Shown here one piece after another: positions 1-9,722 of a stretch of 64,000 nucleotides of DNA. Below the pieces are notes generated by a model that was not told the origin of the DNA, searched no databases, and worked only from the letters and a program-made list of their open reading frames with translations. Origin of the DNA: Aureibaculum marinum (lineage in GTDB: Bacteria; Bacteroidota; Bacteroidia; Flavobacteriales; Flavobacteriaceae); the NCBI RefSeq assembly GCF_003813905.1, contig NZ_RPFJ01000006.1, positions 248,001 through 312,000 on the forward strand. The letters run 5' to 3'. A program made the translations under genes and the position numbers. The number at the start of each line of letters is the position of its first letter. Positions within the stretch are counted from its first letter, which is position 1.

Positions 1-788
1 TTTGTTCCTTTATAGATATAAGCAGTATATTCTTTTTTATGTTTTTTTAGGGCGGCTTCGTAGGTAGGCCAACCAGTATTTACTCTTTTATCTAATTCAG
101 CAAAGTGGAGTAGTAGAGGAGCTTTTATTTTAGGCACATCTTCTGTTGCCGCTTGCCCTCCATAAAAAGGTACAGAGGCTTTTAAATCAGGAATATGTAC
201 GGCCATGTTATTAGAAATTAAACCTCCAAAGCAAAATCCAACAACACCAACATTACCTGAGCATTCTTTATGGATTTTTAAAAAATTGTAAGCGGAAATA
301 AAGTCTTCTAACATTTCATTTCGGTCTCTTTTACGTTGCAATTCTCTACCTTCATCATCAGAACCTGGATAACCTCCTAACGGAAATAATGCATCAGGTG
401 CGAAAGCAATAAACCCTTCAAGAGCTGCTTTGCGTGCAACATCTTCAATATGTGGATTTAAACCTCTATTTTCATGAACAACAATAATACCACCAAGTTT
501 TTTGGAGTTATTAATTGGTCTAGTTAACAAGCCACGCATTTTTCCCGCTCCATTTGGTGAGTCATATTCTACATATTCAGAAGTTAATCTAGGGTCATTA
601 AATTTTATTTGTTGAGCTTCGGTATATTTTGGCATTAAAAACGCTAATAATGAAGGTAAAGTTAATCCGCCTACAGCATAAACAGAAAGTTTATTCATAA
701 AGTTTCTTCTATCTATTTTGTTATGGACATAGCTGTCATACAAATCAAAAACTTCTTGTTTAATATCTTCTTTATTAATGTTTTTCAT
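1..788 (-). CDS. Dienelactone hydrolase family protein, Tat-exported (3' part cut by window edge)
   Basis: Alpha/beta hydrolase of the dienelactone hydrolase family, read leftwards from an ATG at 786-788; the C-terminus lies beyond base 1. About 262 residues are visible. The N-terminus has a twin-arginine-like segment (RRNFMNK followed by a hydrophobic stretch near residues 25-50), so export by Tat is likely. The nucleophile motif GFCFGG carries the catalytic cysteine expected of this family; the [15 protein letters not shown] segment and the PFYGG region are also typical. The active-site histidine would be in the missing part. Family members hydrolyse dienelactone-type or other small esters, but the true substrate is unknown. 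It stands alone, divergent from priA. Confidence 0.85.
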   Translation of the reverse strand, partial: MKNINKEDIKQEVFDLYDSYVHNKIDRRNFMNKLSVYAVGGLTLPSLLAFLMPKYTEAQQIKFNDPRLTSEYVEYDSPNGAGKMRGLLTRPINNSKKLGGIIVVHENRGLNPHIEDVARKAALEGFIAFAPDALFPLGGYPGSDDEGRELQRKRDRNEMLEDFISAYNFLKIHKECSGNVGVVGFCFGGLISNNMAVHIPDLKASVPFYGGQAATEDVPKIKAPLLLHFAELDKRVNTGWPTYEAALKKHKKEYTAYIYKGT

Positions 789-1078
789 TTTTTTAAGTTT
801 TAATTTGTTGATTATCTTAGGGTTATAAATATAGTGATTATTTAATTAACTGTTTGTGTTTTTTATACTTTAATGTAATTGTAATGGTTCATTTTGTGAT
901 TTAAATTATAAAATTATAGTGTAAACAATTTTCTAAGAATTAAAATTTTAACTTTGCCTCTAGTAGTTTTGACATTATGATATTTTTTATCGAATTTGTT
1001 CAAAAAGATAATGAATATCACAAGTATTTTAAATTAATTTCCTAAAGGAAAAAATAGATTTTAAAAACATAAATATTT
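789..1078. promoter_or_regulatory. Divergent intergenic region with priA promoter candidate
   Basis: 290 bases between the hydrolase gene and priA. A TAACTTTG at 949-956 fits the Bacteroidota -7 consensus TAnnTTTG on the plus strand and would give priA a leader of about 120 nt. No other gene or RNA was recognised here. Confidence 0.4.
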
Positions 1079-3526
1079 TTGAATAACTTCATAAACGTCA
1101 TATTGCCCCTGCCTTTGCAACAGTTATTTACTTATCGCATAACCGAAGCAGAAAAAAATTTTTTAGAAGTAGGAATGCGTGTTGCAGTCCCATTTGGAAA
1201 ATCAAAAATATATACAGCTATAGTTGAAGAAATTCACCAAAATAAACCAACAGCTTATGAAGCTAAAGACATTTTTCAAATATTAGATGATTCTCCTATA
1301 ATTACTAAGAATCAACTACAACATTGGCAATGGGTGGCAAAGTATTATATGTGTTCTTTGGGTGAAGTATTACGTACTGCTATTCCGTCTACATTTTTAT
1401 TAGAAAGTGAAACACAGGTAATTAAAAACAAAAATTTTGAAATAAATGAAACTTTATCTGATGATGAATTTCTAATTCTTGAAGCTTTAGAACATCAAGA
1501 TATTTTACCTATTCAAAAAATTAGTGATATACTCGATAAAAAAAGAGTGTTACCAATTTTAAATACACTATTGGCTAAAAATGCTATTGCATTGCGTGAA
1601 GAAATTATTGAGCAGTACAAGCCTAAGTTAGTAAAATACATACGACTTAATAATCGGTATGATAATCAAGAGGAATTAAGTAAATTATTGGATAAATTAA
1701 GTAGAGCCAATCAGCAACGGAATGCTGTAATGTCCTATTTTTCATTGTATGGGGCAAATAAAAAACCAATAAAGCAAAAGCAACTAAAAGAGGTTAGTAA
1801 AGTTTCTTCAGCAGTTATAAAAACTTTAGTTGATAAAGAAATATTTGAGGTTTATACCATTCAAACGGATCGTGTAAGTTTTACAGAAGCTACTGAAAAA
1901 TTTAAAGAACTTTCTAAATTTCAAGAAGAATGTTATAAGGGTTTAAATGCTAGTTTTCTAAAAAATGATGTGGTTTTATTACATGGTATCACCTCTAGTG
2001 GAAAAACCGAAATTTATGTAAAGTTGATTGATGAAGTACTAAAAAAAGGAAAGCAAGTGTTGTATTTAGTTCCTGAAATAGCATTAACAACACAATTAAT
2101 TAATAGGCTTCAAAAATATTTTGGGAATAAAATTTCGGTATTTCACTCTAAGTATTCATTAAATGAAAGGGTAGAAGTATGGAATAACGTTTTAAATAAA
2201 TCAGATAAGGCCCAACTAATACTTGGAGCAAGGTCTTCTGTATTTTTACCATTTTCTGACTTGGGTTTAATAATTGTTGATGAAGAACATGAAACTTCGT
2301 ATAAGCAATTTGATCCAGCACCGCGTTATCACGCCAGAGATACATCTATTGTGTTGGCAAAACTGCATAATGCAAAAGTACTATTGGGTAGTGCAACACC
2401 ATCTATAGAAAGTTATTATAATGCTCAGCAAAAAAAGTATGGTTTAGTGGAATTAAACCGACGTTTTGGTAATGTGTTATTGCCAGAAATTGAATTGGTA
2501 GATATTAAAGAAGGTTATCGTAAAAAACGAATGATTGGACATTTTTCTGAACGTTTAATGGTTTTGATTAATGAAGCTTTAGATGAAAAGGAACAGGTTA
2601 TTTTGTTCCAAAATAGACGCGGATATTCCCCTATAGTTGAATGTACTTCTTGTGGGGTTTCACCACAATGTCCTAATTGTGATGTAAGTTTAACTTATCA
2701 TAAAATAAAAGGAGAATTGCAATGTCATTATTGTGGTTATCATCGTAATATGCCTCATACTTGTCAGGCTTGTGGAAATCCGACTTTGGATACAAAAGGT
2801 TTTGGTACAGAGCAAGTTGAACTAGAATTGAAAGAGTTGTTTCCAAATCATAATATAGGTAGAATGGATTTAGATACTACCCGTGGAAAATATGGATACA
2901 ATAAAGTTATTGAAGCATTTCAATCGCAAGAAATTGATATTTTAGTAGGTACTCAAATGCTTTCTAAAGGATTAGATTTTAATAATGTATCATTGGTTGG
3001 AGTTTTAAATGCGGATAACATGCTCAATTTTCCTGATTTCAGAGCTCATGAAAAAAGTTTTCAATTATTAGTACAAGTATCAGGTAGGGCAGGGCGTGCA
3101 CAAAAAAGAGGCAAAGTAGCTATACAAACCTTTAATCCGTATCATCAAATTTTACAACAAGTTACTACTAATGATTATACAACCATGTATAAAGAACAAC
3201 TGTATGACCGCCATCAATTTAAATATCCTCCAATATTACGGATGGTAAAAATCACATTAAAGCACAAAGACTATATAAAAGTAAATAATGCGGCAGATTG
3301 GTTGTATAAATCGTTATACAATACTTTTAGTACAAATATATTAGGCCCTACAAGTCCTGCTATTTCAAGAATTCGCAATCAACATATCAAAACAATTTTA
3401 ATAAAATTGCCACAAAATAAATCTATAAACTTATCTAAAGCTGTAATTCAAAAAATTAAAAACAGCTTTCAATCTATTCCAGATTATAGGTCAATTAGGT
3501 TTAATATTGATGTAGATTGTTATTAA
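1079..3526 (+). CDS. priA: Primosomal protein N' (replication restart helicase PriA)
   Basis: DNA helicase that reloads the replisome at stalled forks. Full length at 815 residues. Visible: N-terminal DNA-binding domain (1-110), Walker A GITSSGKTE near residues 302-310, DEEH box near 400, and a zinc-binding cysteine cluster beginning near residue 521 (CTSCG, CPNC, CHYCG, CQACG), followed by the second helicase lobe with QVSGRAGRA. The start is TTG at 1079; an in-frame TAA lies only 7 bases upstream (1070-1072), so no ATG start is possible. Stands alone in its transcription unit. Confidence 0.96.
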   Translation: MNNFINVILPLPLQQLFTYRITEAEKNFLEVGMRVAVPFGKSKIYTAIVEEIHQNKPTAYEAKDIFQILDDSPIITKNQLQHWQWVAKYYMCSLGEVLRTAIPSTFLLESETQVIKNKNFEINETLSDDEFLILEALEHQDILPIQKISDILDKKRVLPILNTLLAKNAIALREEIIEQYKPKLVKYIRLNNRYDNQEELSKLLDKLSRANQQRNAVMSYFSLYGANKKPIKQKQLKEVSKVSSAVIKTLVDKEIFEVYTIQTDRVSFTEATEKFKELSKFQEECYKGLNASFLKNDVVLLHGITSSGKTEIYVKLIDEVLKKGKQVLYLVPEIALTTQLINRLQKYFGNKISVFHSKYSLNERVEVWNNVLNKSDKAQLILGARSSVFLPFSDLGLIIVDEEHETSYKQFDPAPRYHARDTSIVLAKLHNAKVLLGSATPSIESYYNAQQKKYGLVELNRRFGNVLLPEIELVDIKEGYRKKRMIGHFSERLMVLINEALDEKEQVILFQNRRGYSPIVECTSCGVSPQCPNCDVSLTYHKIKGELQCHYCGYHRNMPHTCQACGNPTLDTKGFGTEQVELELKELFPNHNIGRMDLDTTRGKYGYNKVIEAFQSQEIDILVGTQMLSKGLDFNNVSLVGVLNADNMLNFPDFRAHEKSFQLLVQVSGRAGRAQKRGKVAIQTFNPYHQILQQVTTNDYTTMYKEQLYDRHQFKYPPILRMVKITLKHKDYIKVNNAADWLYKSLYNTFSTNILGPTSPAISRIRNQHIKTILIKLPQNKSINLSKAVIQKIKNSFQSIPDYRSIRFNIDVDCY

Positions 3527-3692
3527 AAGCAATTCTTCGAATTTATTTATCATAAGAATTTAATTCTTTATTTATATTGTTTTATAGAGAAATAATCAAT
3601 TTTAATAAAATTGTTTAAAAATTAACATTTTTATAAAAAAAACAATGTTTTTAACGTAAATAAATGTTTTTTTACGAAATTTGTTAAATTAA

Positions 3693-3708
3693 AATTGGTT
3701 AACCAATT
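3693..3708. repeat. 16-bp perfect palindrome upstream of the 1159-residue gene
   Basis: AATTGGTTAACCAATT is a perfect inverted repeat 73 bases before the ATG at 3781, inside the 254-base gap after priA. It could be an operator for a dimeric regulator. A second, looser inverted repeat (CGTAAA at 3655-3660, TTTACG at 3671-3676) lies just upstream. No gene was seen in this gap. Confidence 0.4.
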
Positions 3709-3780
3709 GTAAGTTCTATAAGTTATTTGATACATTTCTTATTTAATTATTGAGGGTTAATACCGTGTAAACTTTTAAAA

Positions 3781-6700
3781 ATGAGTAAGGTAAATAAATT
3801 AAATAAGAATAATGTCAATCAAAGTAGAAGGGATACTATACAATATATAAATTTGCAATTATCAGCTTTAGGACAACCTATTTTTCATGATAATTACAAT
3901 GCTGAAAGTAAATTTTGTAATCCAAAATTTCAAAAATTAACGAATGGATTAATTCAAAATTTTCGAGAAAAATCTAGATTACTTTCAGAACATTTATCAC
4001 CAGCAGATACAAGAATCCAAAATTTTTTAAACGCTTATTTAGCAGAAGAACTTGACGGTAGTATTATTCAATTACCTAATGATACGTTAATATTAAATCA
4101 AAAAGGGCATGCCAGAGAAGTAAGTTTGCCTCCTAATGGAAATTCTTTTATTAGTGAAGACATTACTTCATATAGAATTAAACAGGGAATTTTAAATAAT
4201 CCTATACATGATAAGCGAACTACAAAAGGGACGTTTCATATTGTAGAAGGTACATTACCTGTTCCATTAGATAAGCAAGAAGTACCAAAAATTGTATTTA
4301 AACATTTTTTGAATGCAGCATTTAATCCTTCTGAAAAATTAAAAATATTGCCATTCACTTCCAATCAAAAGGAAAAAGCCAAATTAATGGTATCGCTGTT
4401 AATGAGGCCTACGGTTTGTCCAGAAGTAAAAGGTGTGATATCAAAAAAGAGTTTAGAAGTACGTTTTTATGCACCAGGCAGTTTAGTTAGTAATTTAGAT
4501 TTTGTAGAAACTATTTTTGGTAATGCAGGTAATCCAAATTTAGCTCATAATGATGCAGCTCTTGATACTGATCACTGGACAGGCCATACAGGTTGTATTG
4601 TGCTAGCACCACAATTAAAAACACTTAAGAAAAAGGATCTAGGATTACCTTATTATGATGATGCTACTGAACGTCAACAAAATGATGGAATGTGTTGGAA
4701 AAAAGAAGATGAATTATATAATGATGGCGGTGCTTTTAAAATTACATGTAGAGACGATAAAGGTGTGGTAGTTACGCTTATTGCAGATAATTATTTTGGC
4801 TATTCTAAAAAAGAAATTAAAACTCAAATCAGCTATTCTGCAAACTTATTTGGTTTGGTTGAAGAAGAGCATTCAGGTGGTGCAATAGCGTACCCAAGAG
4901 GTGTTATGGGAGATATTGTTGATGGTGTTAACTTCTCTTCAAAATTCAACAATAGTTATACCTTTAATAATGTTAAAGCATTATTGGGTGATAGAATTGA
5001 GGTTCAGTCTTCAAATTATGCGATAGACAAGAAATATCCAAACCTAATTTATATTCCTGAAGATGCCTATATAAATACAAACACAAATAGCATTACCTGG
5101 ACTTACAATAATGATATACAAAAATTAATTTTATCTCCCCATAAAACTTATATACATCCTACGGGAAATAAGTTTAATTTAGAAAAACATAAGGCAATTT
5201 CATTGTGGAGAATTGTTAATACTTCGCCAGAAGGAGTGTTTTGTCATAAGCCATGCACGGTTTCTGGAGGTGGGAAATCTGAGATTTCTAAATCGATGTT
5301 AAATGCGATTACTTATAATTCATTTAATATTATTGATATTGACGAGGATTTTAAAAAAGCAGACGAAATAATTGAATTTAATTACTCGAAACGTTGGAAA
5401 AATTACGACCCTTCATTACCGCCGTCAAGGTCTTTTTTAGATAAAGGGAGAACTTTGGGGTCGGCTGTTAAATTGCTATCTCCTTCTAAAAATAATAGTG
5501 ATGAATATAATAAATTTGTAACCTCAATTCCTGTCCATATTAGATCTTTGGTTTTATTTGTAAAAAGATTGTATCGACAAGACCATGAAAGGTTAAATTG
5601 GAAAGACTGTATGTCTGTTCAAATTATAAATGGTCAAAAAGGTACTGGATTGTGGTATTTTGACAATAAAGTAGTTGGTAGTTATGTACGTATTGGATTT
5701 AATCAAGAAGGTATTTGGCTGTTGAATAAATTACGATCTGATTTTTCAGCTTCCACTAAAATTCAAATGGAAGATGATATTTCGGCCTCAATCACACTTC
5801 CACGAAATCAATTAAATAATTTAAATCCCTTATATGCTAATAAAAGTTTAAAAGTGGTTACCAATTGTGAATCTCATTTGTTTCAAAGACCAGATGAGGC
5901 TATTATTAGAGGGTATGACGAAGGGGCCGAACAAGATTTGGTTTCAGACAATGTATTTTTAACCAATTATGAATTATTAACAAAAAAAGATGCGGTAAAA
6001 ATTTATGAAGATACTATTAACTTTGATAAATATACAACACCAGTAAAAGAACTGATTGAAGGTGTAGTAACAAGTGACAATGATGAAGAATATTTTGCCT
6101 TGCCGTCACATACAAGAATTGTAAATGGTGAACCTACTAAAAATCCAAGGTATTTAGAACCAAATATTTTTTTCAATGAAATCGAAGCCAGTTATTTAGG
6201 CGAAATTGGTGTTCGTTTGTATAGAAAAGTAAAATCAGAAGATCCAGTAATAAATGTTGTTAATGCTGTTCTTCCAGGAAGAAGAAACAATCCGGTAGAT
6301 AAAAAAGCAGGAATAAGGCCATTAGCAGTTTATAACCCTATTCATTATCAGGAAACTCCAGAACTTTTTATGGATTTTATTTGTAGCTTAACAGGAAAAT
6401 CACCTTCAACAACAGGTGCGGGTTCTGAAGGGGCTTTAACTAAAGGACCTTTTAATATGTTAACGCCTACAACTGATTTAAATAATGCGTTATTGTCTCA
6501 TATTTTAACAGAGTCAAATGCTTTTAGTACAGCAGCTGGTTATGTGGGAGGTGAAAATAAGGTAGACCATGATATTAGTCTTTTAATTCCAGAAATATGG
6601 GCACGTTTAGTTCCTGAAGATAGAGACCCAAAAGCGTTGATAGCAAATGGATCATTAGAAAAATTGGAAGATTTTGAATATAAAGGAGAAAAAGTACTAG

Positions 6701-7260
6701 CTAGTAGGTTAGGGTATCGTATTACAAATATGTTTTCTTTACGTTGCTTAAATCGATTGTTTGATGAGCCAACCGCTGTGTTTAGTGAAAAAATGTTAAA
6801 ACCTGAATTACAAGGTTTAGATGATTATGTAGATGGAATTGCAAATATTGTAGAAGCTCAACAAAAAGTAGCTTTACGTTATTTTGAAGATGGAAGTATA
6901 GAAACAGCTATACCTCCATTAAAAATAGTATTGCATATGATGGCCTATGGACATTATCAACATAAAGAAATGAGTGATCCTGAATTGAGAGGTTTTTTTG
7001 AAAGAGATTATATAATTAATAGTGATTGGTATAAAGAAAGATTAAAATTGAAGCAACAAATTGATATTCAGTTCTATACAAATCAAAAAAAATATTTAGA
7101 GAACTTTATTGCTAATGTTAATAATAAACAATTGGTTGATGAATTGGATTTAAATACCCAATTAAAAAATGTTATAACTTCTCTTGATTATGTCAGTTCT
7201 GGTAGTTATTTAAAAAATTTAGTGGGTACAATTGGTTTAGATCCTTTATATAGAAAATAA
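3781..7260 (+). CDS. Large conserved protein of unknown function with a PEPCK-like P-loop
   Basis: 1159 residues, no signal peptide or membrane segment, so probably cytoplasmic. I do not recognise a named family with certainty. Near residues 494-502 there is SGGGKSEIS, which has the S-G-x-G-K-[ST]-x-x-S layout of the kinase-1a loop of ATP-type phosphoenolpyruvate carboxykinase (SGTGKTTLS); just after it comes IIDIDEDF, an acidic strand that could bind metal. Another glycine-rich stretch (PSTTGAGSEGALTKGP, about residue 875) and a C-terminal helical region follow. A nucleotide-dependent kinase or carboxykinase-like activity is inference. It is monocistronic, between priA and a convergent phosphodiesterase gene, with normal base composition. 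Confidence 0.7.
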   Translation: MSKVNKLNKNNVNQSRRDTIQYINLQLSALGQPIFHDNYNAESKFCNPKFQKLTNGLIQNFREKSRLLSEHLSPADTRIQNFLNAYLAEELDGSIIQLPNDTLILNQKGHAREVSLPPNGNSFISEDITSYRIKQGILNNPIHDKRTTKGTFHIVEGTLPVPLDKQEVPKIVFKHFLNAAFNPSEKLKILPFTSNQKEKAKLMVSLLMRPTVCPEVKGVISKKSLEVRFYAPGSLVSNLDFVETIFGNAGNPNLAHNDAALDTDHWTGHTGCIVLAPQLKTLKKKDLGLPYYDDATERQQNDGMCWKKEDELYNDGGAFKITCRDDKGVVVTLIADNYFGYSKKEIKTQISYSANLFGLVEEEHSGGAIAYPRGVMGDIVDGVNFSSKFNNSYTFNNVKALLGDRIEVQSSNYAIDKKYPNLIYIPEDAYINTNTNSITWTYNNDIQKLILSPHKTYIHPTGNKFNLEKHKAISLWRIVNTSPEGVFCHKPCTVSGGGKSEISKSMLNAITYNSFNIIDIDEDFKKADEIIEFNYSKRWKNYDPSLPPSRSFLDKGRTLGSAVKLLSPSKNNSDEYNKFVTSIPVHIRSLVLFVKRLYRQDHERLNWKDCMSVQIINGQKGTGLWYFDNKVVGSYVRIGFNQEGIWLLNKLRSDFSASTKIQMEDDISASITLPRNQLNNLNPLYANKSLKVVTNCESHLFQRPDEAIIRGYDEGAEQDLVSDNVFLTNYELLTKKDAVKIYEDTINFDKYTTPVKELIEGVVTSDNDEEYFALPSHTRIVNGEPTKNPRYLEPNIFFNEIEASYLGEIGVRLYRKVKSEDPVINVVNAVLPGRRNNPVDKKAGIRPLAVYNPIHYQETPELFMDFICSLTGKSPSTTGAGSEGALTKGPFNMLTPTTDLNNALLSHILTESNAFSTAAGYVGGENKVDHDISLLIPEIWARLVPEDRDPKALIANGSLEKLEDFEYKGEKVLASRLGYRITNMFSLRCLNRLFDEPTAVFSEKMLKPELQGLDDYVDGIANIVEAQQKVALRYFEDGSIETAIPPLKIVLHMMAYGHYQHKEMSDPELRGFFERDYIINSDWYKERLKLKQQIDIQFYTNQKKYLENFIANVNNKQLVDELDLNTQLKNVITSLDYVSSGSYLKNLVGTIGLDPLYRK

Positions 7261-7290
7261 CACATTAGTCCTTGTTTTACTTTTCATTTA

Positions 7291-8571
7291 TTATTTTAAT
7301 ACAGGTTGTAATTGAGATAAATCTCCGTCAATTGTCTCAGGAATAGTTAACCCTAATATTTTACAAATTAAGGGATAAATATGAATGTTTTTTACTGATG
7401 GTGTTACATAACCTTCTTTAAAAGCGGGGCCTTTTGCATAAAGTATACCATGCATATCTTTTTGCTTTGGGTCTCTACCGTGTACGCCTATTGCTGTAAT
7501 TTTATTTTCAGTTAAAGAAGCTATGTGTTTTTTTTCACTAAAATAATAGTGAAGATCTGGTATTAATAAAATTGATCCCCAATTCTTATTTTTTGGTATG
7601 TATTCAAAACCTGGTGCGTTTTCTGTCTTGTATACTTTAAAATGTGTTTCTTTATGTTTTAACGAGTTGTATATAAAATCTGTTTCAACTCCTTTTTTGG
7701 GATAAATATTTACAAAGGAACCATTATTTACTGTTAAGAAAAGACTGTCGTTTTTAATGAGCTCTATGGGTATCAATTTGGAAGTTTGTAGCTCTTCCAT
7801 ACCATGATCAGAAACAATGATAATATTTACGGGGAGACCTGTTTTTTGTACACCTTTAAATAGATTTCCTAAATTCTTATCTAAATTGATTAAAGATTTT
7901 TTTAATTCTTCATCGTTATTCGGGCCATATTTATGTCCTGTATCATCCATGTCTGAAAAATACATAGTGATTAAATGTGGTCTTTTCTCTTCTGGCAATG
8001 TCAACCAATTTAAAACTTGTGTAACTCGAGTCTCATTTTTTATTTTGCCGTTATAATCTCTATAGTAAGTTGGTTTTATACCTTGAATATCAGCTTCAGA
8101 ACCAACAAAGAAATAACTTGCAGTCACCATATTTTCTTTTTCTGCTTGTACCCAAATAGGTGTTCCTTCATAAAAAGAGCCATCAGTTACAGTTTCTCGA
8201 TTACTTATACTGTAAATTGTATTTTTTTTATCACTATAGAATGAGTTGCCTATGATGTTGTGTTTATCAGGATACATTCCTGTAGCAATACTGTAATGGT
8301 TAGGAAATGTTTTAGAAGGAAAACATGAGATTAAAGATTCAGCCTTTATACCTTTCTTAATAAAATTAGTAATATTAGGAGGGGTGTACTTATCTACATA
8401 ATCCCATCTAAAACCATCAAGAGAAATTAAAATTAAATATGGTTTTTTTAGTGAAGCTTTTGAATTAATAGTGGTTGTTGAGTCAACTAATTTCGAATTG
8501 GATTTACATGATGATAATGTCACAGTACTTAATATAAAAATAAGTACATATATTAATTTTCTTATTAGCAT
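7291..8571 (-). CDS. Ectonucleotide pyrophosphatase/phosphodiesterase-type lipoprotein
   Basis: Alkaline-phosphatase-superfamily enzyme of the type I phosphodiesterase/nucleotide pyrophosphatase (NPP) family, 426 residues. An N-terminal hydrophobic segment ends in the lipobox LSSC (Cys about 22), so it should be a periplasm-facing lipoprotein. The two-zinc site is complete: ISLDGFR aspartate, the nucleophile threonine in SKTFPNH, the aspartate and histidine in SDMDDTGHKYGP, VSDHGM, and the late histidine in GVHGRD. Family members cleave phosphodiester or pyrophosphate bonds in nucleotides or lipids; the substrate here is unknown. A TAAATTTG (minus strand, 8684-8691) is a good promoter -7 element. 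Monocistronic, convergent with the preceding gene. Confidence 0.92.
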   Translation of the reverse strand: MLIRKLIYVLIFILSTVTLSSCKSNSKLVDSTTTINSKASLKKPYLILISLDGFRWDYVDKYTPPNITNFIKKGIKAESLISCFPSKTFPNHYSIATGMYPDKHNIIGNSFYSDKKNTIYSISNRETVTDGSFYEGTPIWVQAEKENMVTASYFFVGSEADIQGIKPTYYRDYNGKIKNETRVTQVLNWLTLPEEKRPHLITMYFSDMDDTGHKYGPNNDEELKKSLINLDKNLGNLFKGVQKTGLPVNIIIVSDHGMEELQTSKLIPIELIKNDSLFLTVNNGSFVNIYPKKGVETDFIYNSLKHKETHFKVYKTENAPGFEYIPKNKNWGSILLIPDLHYYFSEKKHIASLTENKITAIGVHGRDPKQKDMHGILYAKGPAFKEGYVTPSVKNIHIYPLICKILGLTIPETIDGDLSQLQPVLK

Positions 8572-8683
8572 TATTAGTGTTGTATTTCTAGATTCTAAAA
8601 ATGTGGATTGCGGAAAAAGTTATAATGTTTTGAAATGTAATTCTGTTTTTACACTCGAAAGTCGTTAAAATTTAAAAAAACAC

Positions 8684-8691
8684 CAAATTTA
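8684..8691 (-). promoter_or_regulatory. Promoter -7 element for the NPP-type phosphodiesterase
   Basis: TAAATTTG on the minus strand matches TAnnTTTG and lies about 110 bases before the start codon at 8571. The rest of the gap 8572-8801 shows no gene. Confidence 0.45.
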
Positions 8692-8801
8692 GAATGTTAT
8701 TTATTCATTATATTTTTACTTTGATTTGTGTAAAATATTAAACAGCACTTTCTATCAAATTGATTTATAAAAGTGCGGTTTTGTATTTACATTTACTATA
8801 G

Positions 8802-9628
8802 CTATTGTTTTTTTATTGTATTATGAGTTTTTAGCCATTCTTCTCCTTTTTTATCTCTAAAAAAGTCCATCCACACATAATACATTTGGTCACCATCAAA
8901 TACATCTACAGAATGGCTTGAGCCTAAAGGAATATGCAGCACAGAATATTCAGGCATATTAACTTTTGCTTCATCAGCATAAACTACAATTTTGTTGTTT
9001 TTAAGGCCTAAAAATAATTGTTCTAGCATTCCGTGTTCATGAGCACCAACATGATCAGGTCCAGGAGCTTTAACAGTACCCATAGCAATTCGGGGTATGT
9101 ATTTATTAGGCAATATTGTTCTACTAACGGTATTTGGACTTTTTATAGGTTCAGTATAGGCTTCGGTGTCTTCAAATTTTGTGTAATAAACGTTTTGAGT
9201 ATTTTTTTTAGGAAACTCTTTTAGGTCAAGTTTGTCTTGTTCTGTCAACTCACTAGTAATTTTAAGAAAATGCAGCGTATCATTTTTTGCTACATTAATT
9301 GAAATATTTTTAATAGAATTTGGTAAAAATATCGTTTCAGGCACTATGTCATAAGATTGTTTGTTGGCAATAATACTTCCATTTCCTTTAATAAATAAAT
9401 GTATTTAAACCCATCTTTAGACTGTATTTCTCCCTCAGATTTTTCAGTAAAAACAATATGTTCTACTTGTATACCAAGAATCTCATTTTCGAGAATGTTT
9501 TTAGAATATTCTTGTTGATTGGATTGCAATTGCATATTCAAAATTTCAATGGGAATTTCTTGAGCTCTTACACTGTTTATGGAGAATATAATAATGGCAA
9601 TAACTAGTAATGAGTATTTGGTTTTCAT
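8802..9628 (-). pseudogene. Exported two-cupin protein split by a frameshift
   Basis: Two overlapping frames look like one broken gene. The upstream frame starts at the ATG at 9628 (MKTKYSLLVI, then a signal peptide ending near VRAQ) and runs through the first half of a cupin (EHIVFTEKSEGE, DGFKYI) to a TAG at 9344. The downstream frame is open from just after a TAA at 9405-9407 and continues the same fold (HLFIKGNGSIIANK, then VPETIFLP) through a complete second cupin with GAHEHGMLEQ and IPLGSSH metal-binding motifs, ending at 8802. Joining the frames around 9390-9408 restores an exported protein of about 275 residues. The only start inside the second frame is a GTG at 9344 in the middle of the first cupin, so it is unlikely to be a separate gene. 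A sequencing error is possible. Function unknown. Confidence 0.75.
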
Positions 9629-9722
9629 TGTGAGCGTTAATTTGAAATAGGTATACAATGTTGAATGAGCAATTTAAGGAATAAAGTCCAGATTTATGCT
9701 ATAAAACTTCAATATGTAACTA

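Noticed and set aside
9344-9344. GTG start for an independent 180-residue cupin
   Set aside because: It lies in the middle of a cupin domain whose beginning is encoded in the overlapping frame; a frameshift explains it better.
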